Shown: piece after piece, positions 39,069 to 49,036 of the stretch | How the letters are laid out: the number at the start of each line of letters is the position of its first letter | Numbering within the stretch: position 1 is the stretch's first letter | Source: Lactobacillus gigeriorum DSM 23908 = CRBIP 24.85 | Lineage (GTDB): Bacteria > Bacillota > Bacilli > Lactobacillales > Lactobacillaceae | Assembly: GCF_000296855.1 (NCBI RefSeq) | Contig: NZ_CAKC01000093.1 | Coordinates: 1-64,000 of the forward strand | Direction of reading: 5' to 3' | Length of the DNA stretch: 64,000 nucleotides | Position numbers and translations under genes: made by a program | The notes under the pieces: model-generated | Told to the model about the DNA's origin: nothing | What the model saw: the letters and a program-made list of their open reading frames with translations, nothing else | Database searches by the model: none

Positions 39069-40463
39069 ATGACAATTAAAACCCCAAGAAAAATTGTTGA
39101 TATCTTAAATCAATATATTATTGGCCAAGATGAGGCTAAAAAGGCAGTGGCGGTTGCTCTTTATAATCGCTACCGCAGAATGCAATTATCTAAGGATATG
39201 CAAAAAGAAGTGACGCCCAAGAATTTATTGATGGCAGGTCCTACAGGAGTTGGTAAAACTGAAATTGCTAGAAGATTAGCAAGTATTGTTGATGCTCCAT
39301 TTGTAAAGGTTGAGGCTACTAAATTTACGGAAGTAGGCTATGTTGGTCGTGACGTAGAGTCGATGGTGAGAGATTTGGTAACGGAAGCTGTTCGTATGGA
39401 AGAACAGGATCAATTTAGCCAAATTAGAGGAAAAGCTGAGAAAGAAGTAAATAAGGAACTTGTCAGATTACTGGTACCAGTGGCAAAGACTGAAAATCGC
39501 GATTCGATGAATGGATTGATGGATATGATGTCAATGCTCAGAACTATGGAATCCGGAAATCGTGATACTGAAGAAGAAAACGTGACTGATGAAATAAGGG
39601 AAAAGCGCTTAGATGTTGCTGAAAAATTAAAGCAAGGTCTACTCGAGAATAAGGAAGTAACCATTGAAGTAGAACAAGCTCCTCGTGTAAATCCAATGGG
39701 TGACATGATGGGAATGGGAATTGATGTTAGCTGGATGATGAGTGACTTAATGCCTAAAAAGAAGATCAAGCGAACTTTACCAGTAAAAGAAGCTCGAGAA
39801 GTTTTGATTCAAGAAGAATCTCATAAGCTAGTTGATTATGATGCTTTATATCAAAAAGCCATTACTCGTACAACTAACAATGGAATAATCTTTATCGATG
39901 AAATTGATAAGATTGTTGCTGGTGCTCAAAAAAACTCTGGTGAAGTATCTCGCGAAGGCGTACAAAGAGATATTCTTCCAATTGTTGAAGGATCTACGGT
40001 ACAAACTAAGTATGGTCCAGTTTCAACTGATCATATTTTATTTATTGCAGCCGGAGCATTCGCCGAAAGTAAGCCGAGCGATCTAATTCCTGAATTACAA
40101 GGTCGTTTCCCAATTCGAGTTGAATTGAATGCCTTGTCTAAAGATGATTTTGTTCGAATCTTGAAGGATCCAGAAAATTCGTTATTGAAGCAATATATTG
40201 CGTTATTAAAGGCTGATGGAATCAAACTTGTCTTTACTCAAGAAGCTGTCGAAAGAATTGCTGAAATTGCATTTGATGTTAACCAAGGAACAGATAATAT
40301 CGGTGCAAGAAGACTTTCTACAATTCTTGAAAAATTGTTGGAAGATGTACTTTTTGAAGGTCCAGACATGGAAATAGGAGAAATAACCATTACTGAAGCC
40401 TATGTGGATGAAAAACTAAAAAATATCATTACCAATAAAGACTTAACTAAGTTTATTTTGTAA
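39069..40463 (+). CDS. hslU: HslU ATPase subunit
   Basis: AAA+ unfoldase of the HslVU protease. Walker [10 protein letters not shown] near 57-65, Walker [11 protein letters not shown] near 275, sensor segment GRFPIRVEL, and the C-terminal tail ending in ILKFIL-type residues (TKFIL) that inserts into HslV. 464 residues. In Bacillus the next gene is codY; here it is a GNAT gene. Confidence 0.96.
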   Translation: MTIKTPRKIVDILNQYIIGQDEAKKAVAVALYNRYRRMQLSKDMQKEVTPKNLLMAGPTGVGKTEIARRLASIVDAPFVKVEATKFTEVGYVGRDVESMVRDLVTEAVRMEEQDQFSQIRGKAEKEVNKELVRLLVPVAKTENRDSMNGLMDMMSMLRTMESGNRDTEEENVTDEIREKRLDVAEKLKQGLLENKEVTIEVEQAPRVNPMGDMMGMGIDVSWMMSDLMPKKKIKRTLPVKEAREVLIQEESHKLVDYDALYQKAITRTTNNGIIFIDEIDKIVAGAQKNSGEVSREGVQRDILPIVEGSTVQTKYGPVSTDHILFIAAGAFAESKPSDLIPELQGRFPIRVELNALSKDDFVRILKDPENSLLKQYIALLKADGIKLVFTQEAVERIAEIAFDVNQGTDNIGARRLSTILEKLLEDVLFEGPDMEIGEITITEAYVDEKLKNIITNKDLTKFIL

Positions 40464-40477
40464 TCGAGGCAATAATT

Positions 40478-41029
40478 ATGAAAATTGGCATTCCTTGTGA
40501 AAATGGCCTTTTTCTTGCTTTAGAAAATCCATTGATAGACGCAGAAAAATTATATGAGCTAATTGATGAAAACAGGTCTTTTCTGAGTCAATGGTTACCA
40601 TGGGCTGAAAATGAAACTTTAGCTGATCTTAAACAGTTTATGGCATATGGTGCTAATGAATTTGCAAAAGGCAAAGCTGCTAATTTTTTGATTTATGACC
40701 ATGATGAACTAGTTGGCAAAATATCATTGAAAGATATGATTTTCCAGCAAAAGGCGGAAATTGGCTATTTTTTAAAGCAAAGTGCCACAGGAAAAGGTAT
40801 TATGACTAGAGCCGTAAGGGTAATTACGACTCTAGCTTTTCAAGAATATCAGGTTCAGCGTTTAGTTATTAAGGCGGCTCCACGCAATCTTCCTTCAAAT
40901 AAAGTAGCTCAAAGAACCGGATTTACTTTCGAAGGTACTTTACGATCAGTTGAAAAGAGTAATGATGGTAGTTTTCTTGATATGAACATATATTCATTGT
41001 TGAAATCAGAATGGCAGGGAAAATTATAA
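40478..41029 (+). CDS. GNAT acetyltransferase, RimJ/RimL-like
   Basis: A 183-residue acetyltransferase. The acetyl-CoA loop follows YFLKQSATGKGIMTRAVRVI (near 100-119), where the Q-x-x-x-G-x-G/A pattern is relaxed to SATGKG. The C-terminal NLPSNKVAQRTGFTFEGTLR segment is typical of RimJ/RimL/SpeG-like enzymes. The substrate may be a protein N-terminus or a small amine. It occupies the codY position after hslU. Confidence 0.85.
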   Translation: MKIGIPCENGLFLALENPLIDAEKLYELIDENRSFLSQWLPWAENETLADLKQFMAYGANEFAKGKAANFLIYDHDELVGKISLKDMIFQQKAEIGYFLKQSATGKGIMTRAVRVITTLAFQEYQVQRLVIKAAPRNLPSNKVAQRTGFTFEGTLRSVEKSNDGSFLDMNIYSLLKSEWQGKL

Positions 41030-41118
41030 GACTCTCCGAATAAATAGATTACTTTTAAAGAGATTGTGATACAATTAACATGAAGAGTTAAAAATGCTTA
41101 TGTAGAGGACGTATAAAG

Positions 41119-42009
41119 ATGAACTATACAATTAAAAATAATATTTTGACAGTCACAATTTCTAGCAAAGGGGCAGAAATTCAGAGTGTCAAGGGTAGCC
41201 ATACCGACTATGAATATATTTGGCAAGCTGATCCCGAAGTTTGGAATCGACATTCTCCAATCCTCTTTCCAATTGTTGGCCGTTTGAAGAACGATCAATA
41301 TACATATAAAGGTAATACTTATCATCTAGGACAACATGGTTTTGCTCGTGATCAAGAATTTGAGGTTGAACGTCAATCAGACGAGAGCATCACTTTTTTG
41401 CTTAAGGATTCTGAAGAGACAAGAAAGATCTACCCATTCAGCTTTGAATTACGGGTAACCTATAATTTAATGAACAACCTGCTGGAAGAAAATTTCTCAG
41501 TAACTAATAAGTCTGATGAAGAAATGATTTTTGGTATTGGTGGTCATCCTGGATTTAATTTGCCTGCAAATGAAGAAGTTCATAAGAATGATTACTTCTT
41601 TACTTTTAAGCCTTCACAATCTAGAGTAAGAATTCCTTTGAATGGTGCTTATCTTGACTGGGATAAGCGTTCATTAGGCTCGACTGATACAATGATAGAA
41701 TTAAGTGACGAATTGTTTAAGGATGATGCATTGATCTATGTCTTAAAGGGTCATGATAACAAAGTATCCTTGAGAACTGAAACTAGTGGTTATCATGTAA
41801 ATGTTTGGACACGAGATGCACCATTTGTTGGAATTTGGTCACAATATCCTAAAGTTGCTGATTATGTATGTATTGAACCATGGTGGGGAATCGCAGACAG
41901 ATCAGATACAGATGGTAGCTTGGAAAATAAATTTGGGATGAATCATCTAGCTCCAAAAAAAGAATTCAATGCAGGATTTAGCATGGTATTCCATTCGGAA
42001 AATGAATAG
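41119..42009 (+). CDS. aldose 1-epimerase family protein (LacX-like)
   Basis: A 296-residue GalM/LacX-type protein. The beta-sandwich begins near ILFPIVGRLKND; catalytic His is in FGIGGHPGFNLP (near 142-153) and the Glu in YVCIEPWWGIAD (near 250). It probably interconverts sugar anomers. Members annotated LacX sit in varied carbohydrate contexts; the substrate is unknown. ATG 41119 follows AGAGGA. Confidence 0.88.
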   Translation: MNYTIKNNILTVTISSKGAEIQSVKGSHTDYEYIWQADPEVWNRHSPILFPIVGRLKNDQYTYKGNTYHLGQHGFARDQEFEVERQSDESITFLLKDSEETRKIYPFSFELRVTYNLMNNLLEENFSVTNKSDEEMIFGIGGHPGFNLPANEEVHKNDYFFTFKPSQSRVRIPLNGAYLDWDKRSLGSTDTMIELSDELFKDDALIYVLKGHDNKVSLRTETSGYHVNVWTRDAPFVGIWSQYPKVADYVCIEPWWGIADRSDTDGSLENKFGMNHLAPKKEFNAGFSMVFHSENE

Positions 42010-42020
42010 TAATAGTAAGC

Positions 42021-42055
42021 AAAAAGACATTGGTTTTGATAGCTAATGTCTTTTT
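42021..42055 (+). terminator. terminator after the epimerase gene
   Basis: AAAAAGACATT pairs with AATGTCTTTTT around a 13-base loop, with matching flanking bases (AGC/GCT). Confidence 0.93.
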
Positions 42056-42540
42056 AGCTGAGCTAGTTAATAGGTAATTACATCTAAATAATGCCATTTG
42101 TAGCAGTTAAAAAATCATCCTACTAATAAAAAATAGTACTAGACCGGTTAAAACGCCATACAGGAAAACTTTCTAATATTTGTTAATAAATGAATACATT
42201 TTAGCCATAATAATCGCCCCATATAAAAATAAAATTATGACAAATCACTATAACTAGCTTTCACTATCATGATATCATGTGTGTTTGCATATGTAAAAAA
42301 TAAGATGGTCAACTAAAATTTAAGGCAACAAATATAGTAGGTATTAATTTATCTAATGAGATAAATTGTATTAAGTCGCTTAGAAGTATCGATAAATATA
42401 TCTTCATTGATTAATATAATTAATTGACCGATAATAATGCATCAACTATTATATTTTTGTCGTTCAATTTTTTAATTTTTAGCTTTATAATCAAATTTAG
42501 GTATCTTAGGTTAATCAATATTGAGATTAATTATGATTAT
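42056..42540. other. gene-free AT-rich interval
   Basis: No open reading frame of useful length, RNA gene or repeat was recognised. A 12-base palindrome CATGATATCATG lies at about 42269-42280. The composition is more AT-rich than the coding parts, and the region may hold a decayed gene. Confidence 0.5.
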
Positions 42541-42571
42541 AAAAAACCAACAAGTATCGAGCTTGCTGGTT
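42541..42571 (-). terminator. terminator of plsY
   Basis: On the minus strand AACCAGCAAG pairs with CTTGTTGGTT (one G-U pair) over a seven-base loop and leads into six T. Confidence 0.92.
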
Positions 42572-42584
42572 CTATTTGTTTGGA

Positions 42585-43214
42585 TTATTTCTGATGTTTG
42601 GTTTTGTACCAGTAATAAATACCGAAAGGCACCATGTTTTCTTTTCCGGATATAATTCTTTTAATATTGCTGCGATGGCTCCAATAAATAAGAATAATCA
42701 AAGTGCCTGCCATGATGCTTAATGCTAAATCTTTAAAAAATAGGGAGGCAATAAAGATCAAAACAACCGCTATTAAACTAGTTAATGAAACCATGCTAGT
42801 TAAAAATAGAAGTGGGAAAAAGATCAGGGTGCAAATACCAAAGAATTGCAAATTGTACCCTAAAAGAAAACCTGCGGAAGTAGCAACAGCTTTTCCACCT
42901 TTAAATTTTAAAAAGATCGAAAAGGCATGTCCGAGAATAGCAGCTAAGCCGAAGATTAGGCATAGCCAATGAGGTCCTAATTTAAAGAATACTGGTAGTA
43001 AAGTAGCAATTGTACCTTTAAAAAAATCAATTAAAAATACGAAGACTCCTGCTCGGGGACCTAAAACTCTAAAGGTATTAGTAGTCCCAATGTTGCCAGA
43101 TCCATAGTCGCGAATATCGCGCTGGAAAAAAGTCTTACCTACGATCACACCCGTAGGAAATGATCCTAACAAATATGCTAAAATAAGTAGCGATGCAATT
43201 TTAAATGCAGTCAT
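42585..43214 (-). CDS. plsY: glycerol-3-phosphate acyltransferase PlsY
   Basis: Membrane enzyme using acyl-phosphate to make lysophosphatidic acid. The conserved loops are LLAYLLGSFPTGVIVGK, DYGSGNIGTTNTFRVLG and GHAFSIFLKFKGGKAVAT. 209 residues with about five membrane helices. ATG 43214 follows AGGAG at nine bases; the longer TTG start at 43223 would sit too close to it. It diverges from parE, as in many Firmicutes. Confidence 0.95.
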   Translation of the reverse strand: MTAFKIASLLILAYLLGSFPTGVIVGKTFFQRDIRDYGSGNIGTTNTFRVLGPRAGVFVFLIDFFKGTIATLLPVFFKLGPHWLCLIFGLAAILGHAFSIFLKFKGGKAVATSAGFLLGYNLQFFGICTLIFFPLLFLTSMVSLTSLIAVVLIFIASLFFKDLALSIMAGTLIILIYWSHRSNIKRIISGKENMVPFGIYYWYKTKHQK

Positions 43215-43300
43215 AATTAACAACTCCTAATCTATTCGCTATTTTAGCAAAAAACTACTTGTAAATACATGGAGTTGTAAAAATAATTGGAGGTAATTAG

Positions 43301-45244
43301 GTGGCTAAAGCTAATACTTATGACGATTCATCGATTCAAATCTTACATGGTCTTGAAGCCGTAAGAAAACGTCCAGGTATGTACATTGGATCTACTGATA
43401 TTCATGGCTTGAATCAACTTGTTTATGAAATCGTAGATAATTCTGTTGATGAGGCAATGGCAGGATTCGGGACTGAAATCGATGTTACTATTCATAAAGA
43501 TAACAGTATCACTGTACGTGATTTTGGACGTGGAATGCCTACAGGGATACACAAGTCAGGGAAACCAACAATTGAAGTTATTTTGACAGTTCTTCATGCA
43601 GGTGGAAAATTTACTGAACAGAACTATAAGACTTCTGGTGGGCTTCATGGCGTTGGATCTTCAGTAGTTAACGCTCTATCAAGTTATATGAAGGTAAGAG
43701 TAGTTCGTGATGGCAAAGCTTACGAGGAAGAATTTGAAAATGGCGGTCATCCCATTGGTACATTGAAGTATGTTGGCCCTACTAAAGATAAAACCGGTAC
43801 AACAATCACCTTTAAGCCAGATGCAACCATTTTTTCTACGACTAAGTATAAATATGAAACCATTCAAGAAAGAATACGGGAATCAGCCTTTTTGCTTAAG
43901 GGTGTTGAATTTAACTTAACTGATGAAAGAGAACCGGAACATCATGATACTTTTAAGTATGATGATGGTATTAAGTCCTTTGTAGCTTACTTAAATGAGG
44001 GGAAAGGTACGATTAGTGATATTTTCTACTTTGAAGGTAAGCAAGACGGAATGGAAATTGAATTTAGTGGTCAATACAGCGATGGCTATTCCGAAAATTT
44101 GGTTTCTTTCGTTAATAACGTTCGTACCTCAGATGGTGGTAGTCATGAGACTGGTGCTCGTTCCGGTTTTACGAGAGCATTTAATGATTATGCCAAGAAA
44201 CAAGGACTGTTGGGGAAAAAGGACAAAACAATTGATGGGTCTGATTATCGTGAAGGCCTAAGTGCGGTGCTCTCGATTAAGATACCTGAAGAATTGCTTG
44301 AATTTGAAGGTCAGACCAAAGGTAAATTAGGTACGCCTCAAGCTCGGTCTGCAGTAGATGCTTTGGTCTATGAGAAGATGTCGTATTATCTCATGGAGAA
44401 TGGCGAATTAGCTCAAGAATTGGTTAAAAAAGCACAACGAGCTAGAGATGCCCGTGAAGCTGCTAAAAAGGCTAGAGACGAGAGTCGTAATGGTAAGAAA
44501 AAACGAAAGAAAGAGGTTTTATCAGGCAAGTTAACCCCGGCTCAATCAAGGGATGCTAAGAAAAATGAACTATTCTTAGTCGAAGGTGATTCTGCTGGTG
44601 GTTCAGCTAAGCAAGGGCGCGATCGAAAGTTCCAAGCTATTTTGCCGCTTCGAGGTAAGGTGTTAAATACCCAAAAAGCGAAACTACAAGATATTTTCAA
44701 GAACGAAGAGATTAATACGATGATTTATACGATTGGCGCCGGTGTGGGAACAGACTTTAATGTAGCTGATTCCAACTATGATAAAGTTATCATTATGACA
44801 GATGCCGATGATGATGGTGCGCACATTCAGATCCTGTTGTTGACATTTTTCTATCGCTATATGAAACCGATGATTGAAGCAGGAAAGATCTATATTGCTT
44901 TACCACCTTTGTATCGCTTGCAAAAAGGTCGTGGAAAAACAACCCAAATCGAATATGCTTGGACAGATGAGGAATTAGCTCAGGCACAGAAGCAGATGGG
45001 TAAAGGCTACTCGTTGCAAAGATTCAAAGGACTTGGTGAAATGAATGCTGAACAGCTTTGGCAAACGACCATGAATCCTGAATCTAGAATGTTGATTAGA
45101 GTTACGATTGATGACGCTGCTTTAGCTGAAAGAAGAGTAACTACCCTTATGGGAGATAAAGTTGAAGCTAGAAGAAAATGGATCGAAGAGAATGTAAAAT
45201 TCAGAATGGGTGAAGAAGGATCACTTCTTGACTCAGAAGAATAA
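43301..45244 (+). CDS. parE: DNA topoisomerase IV subunit B
   Basis: ATPase subunit of the chromosome-decatenating enzyme. GHKL motifs are EIVDNSVDEAMAGFG and DFGRGMPTGIHKSGKP, then GLHGVGSSVVNALS. The Toprim domain has EGDSAGGSAKQGRD (near 428) and DADDDGAHI. Start is GTG 43301, with GGAGGT at good spacing. Divergent plsY and downstream parC distinguish it from gyrB. 647 residues. Confidence 0.96.
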   Translation: MAKANTYDDSSIQILHGLEAVRKRPGMYIGSTDIHGLNQLVYEIVDNSVDEAMAGFGTEIDVTIHKDNSITVRDFGRGMPTGIHKSGKPTIEVILTVLHAGGKFTEQNYKTSGGLHGVGSSVVNALSSYMKVRVVRDGKAYEEEFENGGHPIGTLKYVGPTKDKTGTTITFKPDATIFSTTKYKYETIQERIRESAFLLKGVEFNLTDEREPEHHDTFKYDDGIKSFVAYLNEGKGTISDIFYFEGKQDGMEIEFSGQYSDGYSENLVSFVNNVRTSDGGSHETGARSGFTRAFNDYAKKQGLLGKKDKTIDGSDYREGLSAVLSIKIPEELLEFEGQTKGKLGTPQARSAVDALVYEKMSYYLMENGELAQELVKKAQRARDAREAAKKARDESRNGKKKRKKEVLSGKLTPAQSRDAKKNELFLVEGDSAGGSAKQGRDRKFQAILPLRGKVLNTQKAKLQDIFKNEEINTMIYTIGAGVGTDFNVADSNYDKVIIMTDADDDGAHIQILLLTFFYRYMKPMIEAGKIYIALPPLYRLQKGRGKTTQIEYAWTDEELAQAQKQMGKGYSLQRFKGLGEMNAEQLWQTTMNPESRMLIRVTIDDAALAERRVTTLMGDKVEARRKWIEENVKFRMGEEGSLLDSEE

Positions 45245-45260
45245 GGAAGGGTTTTAAATA

Positions 45261-47735
45261 ATGTCATTAAAAGAAAGAATTCGCGAGATGTCACTCGAAC
45301 AAGTAATGGGTGAGCGTTTCGGAAGATATTCAAAGTATATTATTCAAGAAAGAGCTCTTCCAGATATCAGAGATGGATTAAAGCCCGTTCAACGAAGAAT
45401 TTTGTATGCAATGTACAAAGACAATAATACTTATGATAAAGCCTTTAAGAAAGCCGCTAAGGCTGTAGGTAATATTATGGGTAATTATCACCCACATGGG
45501 GATAGTTCAATTTACGGAGCTTTAGTTCACCTTTCTCAAGATTGGAAGATGCGTGAACCATTGGTAGAAATGCATGGTAACAATGGTTCTATGGATGGCG
45601 ATGGTCCAGCAGCAATGCGTTATACTGAATCACGCTTAGCCAAAATCTCAAATTTGTTACTCCAGGACATTGATAAAGAAACTGTTAATATGGTATTGAA
45701 TTTCGACGATACTGAATATGAACCAACAGTTTTGCCAGCAAAATTTCCTAATTTGTTGATTAATGGTTCAACAGGGATTTCTGCTGGATATGCAACCGAA
45801 ATTCCACCACATAATCTTGAAGAGGTTATTGATGCTACGATTTATCTTTTAAATCATCCAGATGCATCCCTAGATGATTTAATGGAATACGTTAAAGGAC
45901 CTGATTTTCCAACAGGTGCTATAGTTATGGGCACAAAAGGAATTAAAGAAGCCTATGAGACTGGTCGTGGACGGATTCAAGTTAGAGCTAAATCAACGAT
46001 TCAAGAAATTCGTGGACATCGCCAACAAATCGTAGTCACTGAGATCCCATTTGACGTCAACAAAGCACTTTTAGTTAAGAAAATCGATGAAATACGTCTT
46101 AATAAGGAAATAGATGGGATATCCGAGGTAAGGGATGAGACTGACCGTCATGGCTTATCTATTGTAATCGAACTTAAAAAAGATGCTGATGCCGAAAATA
46201 TATTAAACTACTTATTTAAGAATACAGATCTACAAGTATCCTATAATTTCAATATGGTTGCCATTGACCATATGACTCCTGTTCAAGTAGGACTTAAGAG
46301 AATTCTTAGCTCATATCTTGAACATGATAAAGAAGTAGTAACTAAACGAACACAATATGATTTAAAAAAGGCTGAAGATCGTTTAGAGATTATTGAAGGC
46401 TTGATCCATGTTATGGATATTTTGGATCAAGTAATTAAGACTATTCGTGCTTCCAAGAATAAGGCTGATGCTAAAGACAATTTGGTTAAAGAATATGATT
46501 TCAGTCCTAGACAGGCTGAAGCTATTGTATCCTTGCAATTATATCGTTTAACCAATACCGACGTGGAAGCATTGGTTAAAGAACAAACTGATCTAAATAA
46601 GAAAGTACTTGAATATCGAAAGATACTTACTGATGAAAGTACCTTGGATAAAGAAATTATCAAGGAATTGCGTCAGGTTAAGAAGGATTTTAGCAATCCA
46701 AGAAGAACAGAGATTTCTGATCAAACTGCAAAGATCGAAATCGATGAGAAAGCCTTGGTTGCAGATGAGCAGGTAAGAGTATTGATTAGTAGGGACGGTT
46801 ATCTTAAGCGTTCATCATTACGATCCTATCAATCTACTAGCGATGATGACAACGGATTGCCTAAACGTGATCAGGTTATCTTTGAAAAAGATATATCGAC
46901 CTTAGCTAACTTATATTTGTTCACTAATAAAGGAAATCTGATTTATCGTCCAGTTCATGAATTAATCGATACTAAGTGGAAAGAAACCGGTCAGCACCTT
47001 TCACAAGAGATTGGCTTGGCAGCAGATGAACAGATAATCCGCGTGTTTGAAATTCCTGATTTTGAACGGGATGATTTGACATTTGTTTTAGCTACTAATG
47101 ATGGCTACATTAAGCGTTTAAACTTGAGTAATATCCAGCCTACAAGAACGTATCGTTCACGAGCTATGTCAGCAATTAAGTTGAAAAACGATAATAGTAC
47201 TGTTGTTAGAGTTGATTTAACTAGCGTAGATAGTAAGCAGGAAATTATGCTCTTTACGCAAAAAGCATATGCTGTTCGGTTTGATTTAGCAGAAGTTCCA
47301 GAATCTGGAGCTAAAGCAGCAGGTGTGAAGTCAGTAAATCTCAAAGATGATGATAATATTGTCGCTTACGTTTTAGCTGATCCTGCTTATCTTGACTTAT
47401 TACGAGTAGGGATTATTACTAATCGTGGAGCATTTAAGCAAATGCAGCTCGATATTATAAATAAAGTATCACGTGCCAAACGCGGAGTTTTAGTACTTCG
47501 TGAATTGAAAAATAATCCTCATAGGATTGCTGCAATTCAATTATATGGTCAAGATCATCTCTTGAAGATAATGACCTCAAGCGATCGCAAGTTAGAAGTT
47601 AATACGCTTGACTTCCCAGTAAATGATCGTTATTCAAATGGTTCATTTATTGTAGATACAACAGTTGACGGTACACCGGTAGCAATGATTTTAGGTAAAC
47701 CAGTAGCTAATGGTGATAGCAAAAGTTTGTTTTAA
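45261..47735 (+). CDS. parC: DNA topoisomerase IV subunit A
   Basis: Breakage-reunion subunit. The active tyrosine is in AAMRYTESRL, and the winged-helix/QRDR segment is HPHGDSSIYGAL. In this segment Ser82 is kept, but residue 86 is Gly where Streptococcus and Staphylococcus have Asp or Glu. The C-terminal beta-propeller domain (about 500-824) has degenerate repeats without a GyrA box. 824 residues. It is 16 bases from parE. Confidence 0.96.
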   Translation: MSLKERIREMSLEQVMGERFGRYSKYIIQERALPDIRDGLKPVQRRILYAMYKDNNTYDKAFKKAAKAVGNIMGNYHPHGDSSIYGALVHLSQDWKMREPLVEMHGNNGSMDGDGPAAMRYTESRLAKISNLLLQDIDKETVNMVLNFDDTEYEPTVLPAKFPNLLINGSTGISAGYATEIPPHNLEEVIDATIYLLNHPDASLDDLMEYVKGPDFPTGAIVMGTKGIKEAYETGRGRIQVRAKSTIQEIRGHRQQIVVTEIPFDVNKALLVKKIDEIRLNKEIDGISEVRDETDRHGLSIVIELKKDADAENILNYLFKNTDLQVSYNFNMVAIDHMTPVQVGLKRILSSYLEHDKEVVTKRTQYDLKKAEDRLEIIEGLIHVMDILDQVIKTIRASKNKADAKDNLVKEYDFSPRQAEAIVSLQLYRLTNTDVEALVKEQTDLNKKVLEYRKILTDESTLDKEIIKELRQVKKDFSNPRRTEISDQTAKIEIDEKALVADEQVRVLISRDGYLKRSSLRSYQSTSDDDNGLPKRDQVIFEKDISTLANLYLFTNKGNLIYRPVHELIDTKWKETGQHLSQEIGLAADEQIIRVFEIPDFERDDLTFVLATNDGYIKRLNLSNIQPTRTYRSRAMSAIKLKNDNSTVVRVDLTSVDSKQEIMLFTQKAYAVRFDLAEVPESGAKAAGVKSVNLKDDDNIVAYVLADPAYLDLLRVGIITNRGAFKQMQLDIINKVSRAKRGVLVLRELKNNPHRIAAIQLYGQDHLLKIMTSSDRKLEVNTLDFPVNDRYSNGSFIVDTTVDGTPVAMILGKPVANGDSKSLF

Positions 47736-47748
47736 TATCAATTAATAG

Positions 47749-47790
47749 AATCCTGTTGATGAGATTTCGCAGACCATCAGCAGGATTTTT
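47749..47790 (+). terminator. terminator of parEC
   Basis: AATCCTGTTGATG pairs with CATCAGCAGGATT around a 13-base loop, followed by TTTTT. Confidence 0.92.
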
Positions 47791-48055
47791 ATTAACTGTT
47801 TTGATACAACAATTTATTGCTTATCTTTTAGGGATGTAAACGGTATGTCGTTATTGCTTATAGTTCATCTTGATTAATGATTTTTGTATTATTTAGAGTA
47901 AAGATTATCCTTGTACAAAATTCTCAGCCAGATTAAATTTGCTGGGCTTTTTTTGCGATAAAAGTGTTAATATTTTGACAGCTGACGAGTTAGGGTAGAC
48001 AATGGAGTTGTAGGCTTATTGATTAATAATTATTTACTTAGAAAGAGGCAAAATT
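47791..48055 (+). other. intergenic region upstream of the LysR gene
   Basis: No gene is seen. It contains an imperfect second hairpin at 47926-47954 (CAGCCAG with CTGGGCT) followed by seven T. A TTGTAC box near 47911 may belong to a short transcript ending there. A weak cre-like TGTAAACGGTATGT lies near 47836 but has two mismatches. Confidence 0.4.
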
Positions 48056-49012
48056 ATGCCTAAAAGTGATACGATACTATCAGCTAAATCTTTACGCTAT
48101 TTTTTACAGCTGATTGATACCATGAATTACACGCAAGCCGCACAAATCTTGGGGATTACCCAGCCAGCTTTAACTCAACAAATCAAGAAATTAGAGAAAG
48201 CAATTGGAGCTCCTTTATTTGGTCAAATTGGGAAAAAGTTATATCTTACTGAAGCTGGAAATGAGATGAAGTCAGCGGCTGTTGAGTTACTTAATACAAT
48301 CAACTCAGTAGTTGATGATATTCAAGAATTTACTCAATTAGATAAGGGTACTATTACCATCGGGATATTGAAGACATTAGATTTGGAAGTTCTAGAAGAT
48401 TTTCTGATTTCTTTTAATAAAAAATATTCCAAGATTGTTTTAAACGTTGACACTTATGAACGTGAAGAATTATGGCGGAAACTCGATTCAAATGAAATTG
48501 ACTTAGCGATAATGTATCTTCCAGATACTACTAAAAAGGATGAGATCAATCTTCACAATCAATACGAGCATAAAGCTCTTTATGATGATCAAGTGGTAAT
48601 TCTTACACACAAGAAGAATTTAGAGTCGGAAGATGAATACCCAGTTTCAAGATTTTTAACTAGAAAGTGGGTAACTTATCCTGAAAGTTTCTACTTAACT
48701 CAAATCATGAAAGAGAGTTTTGGTCAACGAAATCAACTTGATATTAAGATGTTTTTACCAACAACAGCTCAATTAGTTGATTTAGCTACTAAAACTGGTT
48801 ATGATACGTTTGTTACCAAATCATATTATGAAAATAATAAACAAAATATCAAACTAACACCAATCTATCTAAAGAAAACAAAACAATTCTACATTTCAAT
48901 AATATATAGAAAAGGAAAATTAGAAATTCCAAGAATAAAAAATATTCTGACTGAGTGGAATAAATTCTTGGATAAAAAGGATTATTCTAGTAGACTAGAA
49001 GAGAAACATTAA
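48056..49012 (+). CDS. LysR-family transcriptional regulator
   Basis: A 318-residue LTTR. N-terminal winged helix: LRYFLQLIDTMNYTQAAQILGITQPALTQQIKKLEKAIGAPLF (about 15-57). The C-terminal co-inducer domain starts near 95 (GTITIGILKTLDLEVL). The inducer and targets are not known. It lies 24 bases upstream of ppaC, possibly in one transcript, which is unusual because LTTRs often diverge from their targets. Confidence 0.9.
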   Translation: MPKSDTILSAKSLRYFLQLIDTMNYTQAAQILGITQPALTQQIKKLEKAIGAPLFGQIGKKLYLTEAGNEMKSAAVELLNTINSVVDDIQEFTQLDKGTITIGILKTLDLEVLEDFLISFNKKYSKIVLNVDTYEREELWRKLDSNEIDLAIMYLPDTTKKDEINLHNQYEHKALYDDQVVILTHKKNLESEDEYPVSRFLTRKWVTYPESFYLTQIMKESFGQRNQLDIKMFLPTTAQLVDLATKTGYDTFVTKSYYENNKQNIKLTPIYLKKTKQFYISIIYRKGKLEIPRIKNILTEWNKFLDKKDYSSRLEEKH

Positions 49013-49036
49013 TTTTAGTATTGGAGAAGAGATTTA

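Noticed and set aside
39410-39769. 119-codon minus-strand frame
   Set aside because: Antisense to hslU coding sequence with low-complexity Ser/Phe content; shadow.
47836-47849. cre-like TGTAAACGGTATGT upstream of the LysR gene
   Set aside because: The two last fixed positions do not match, and it is not near a clear promoter.
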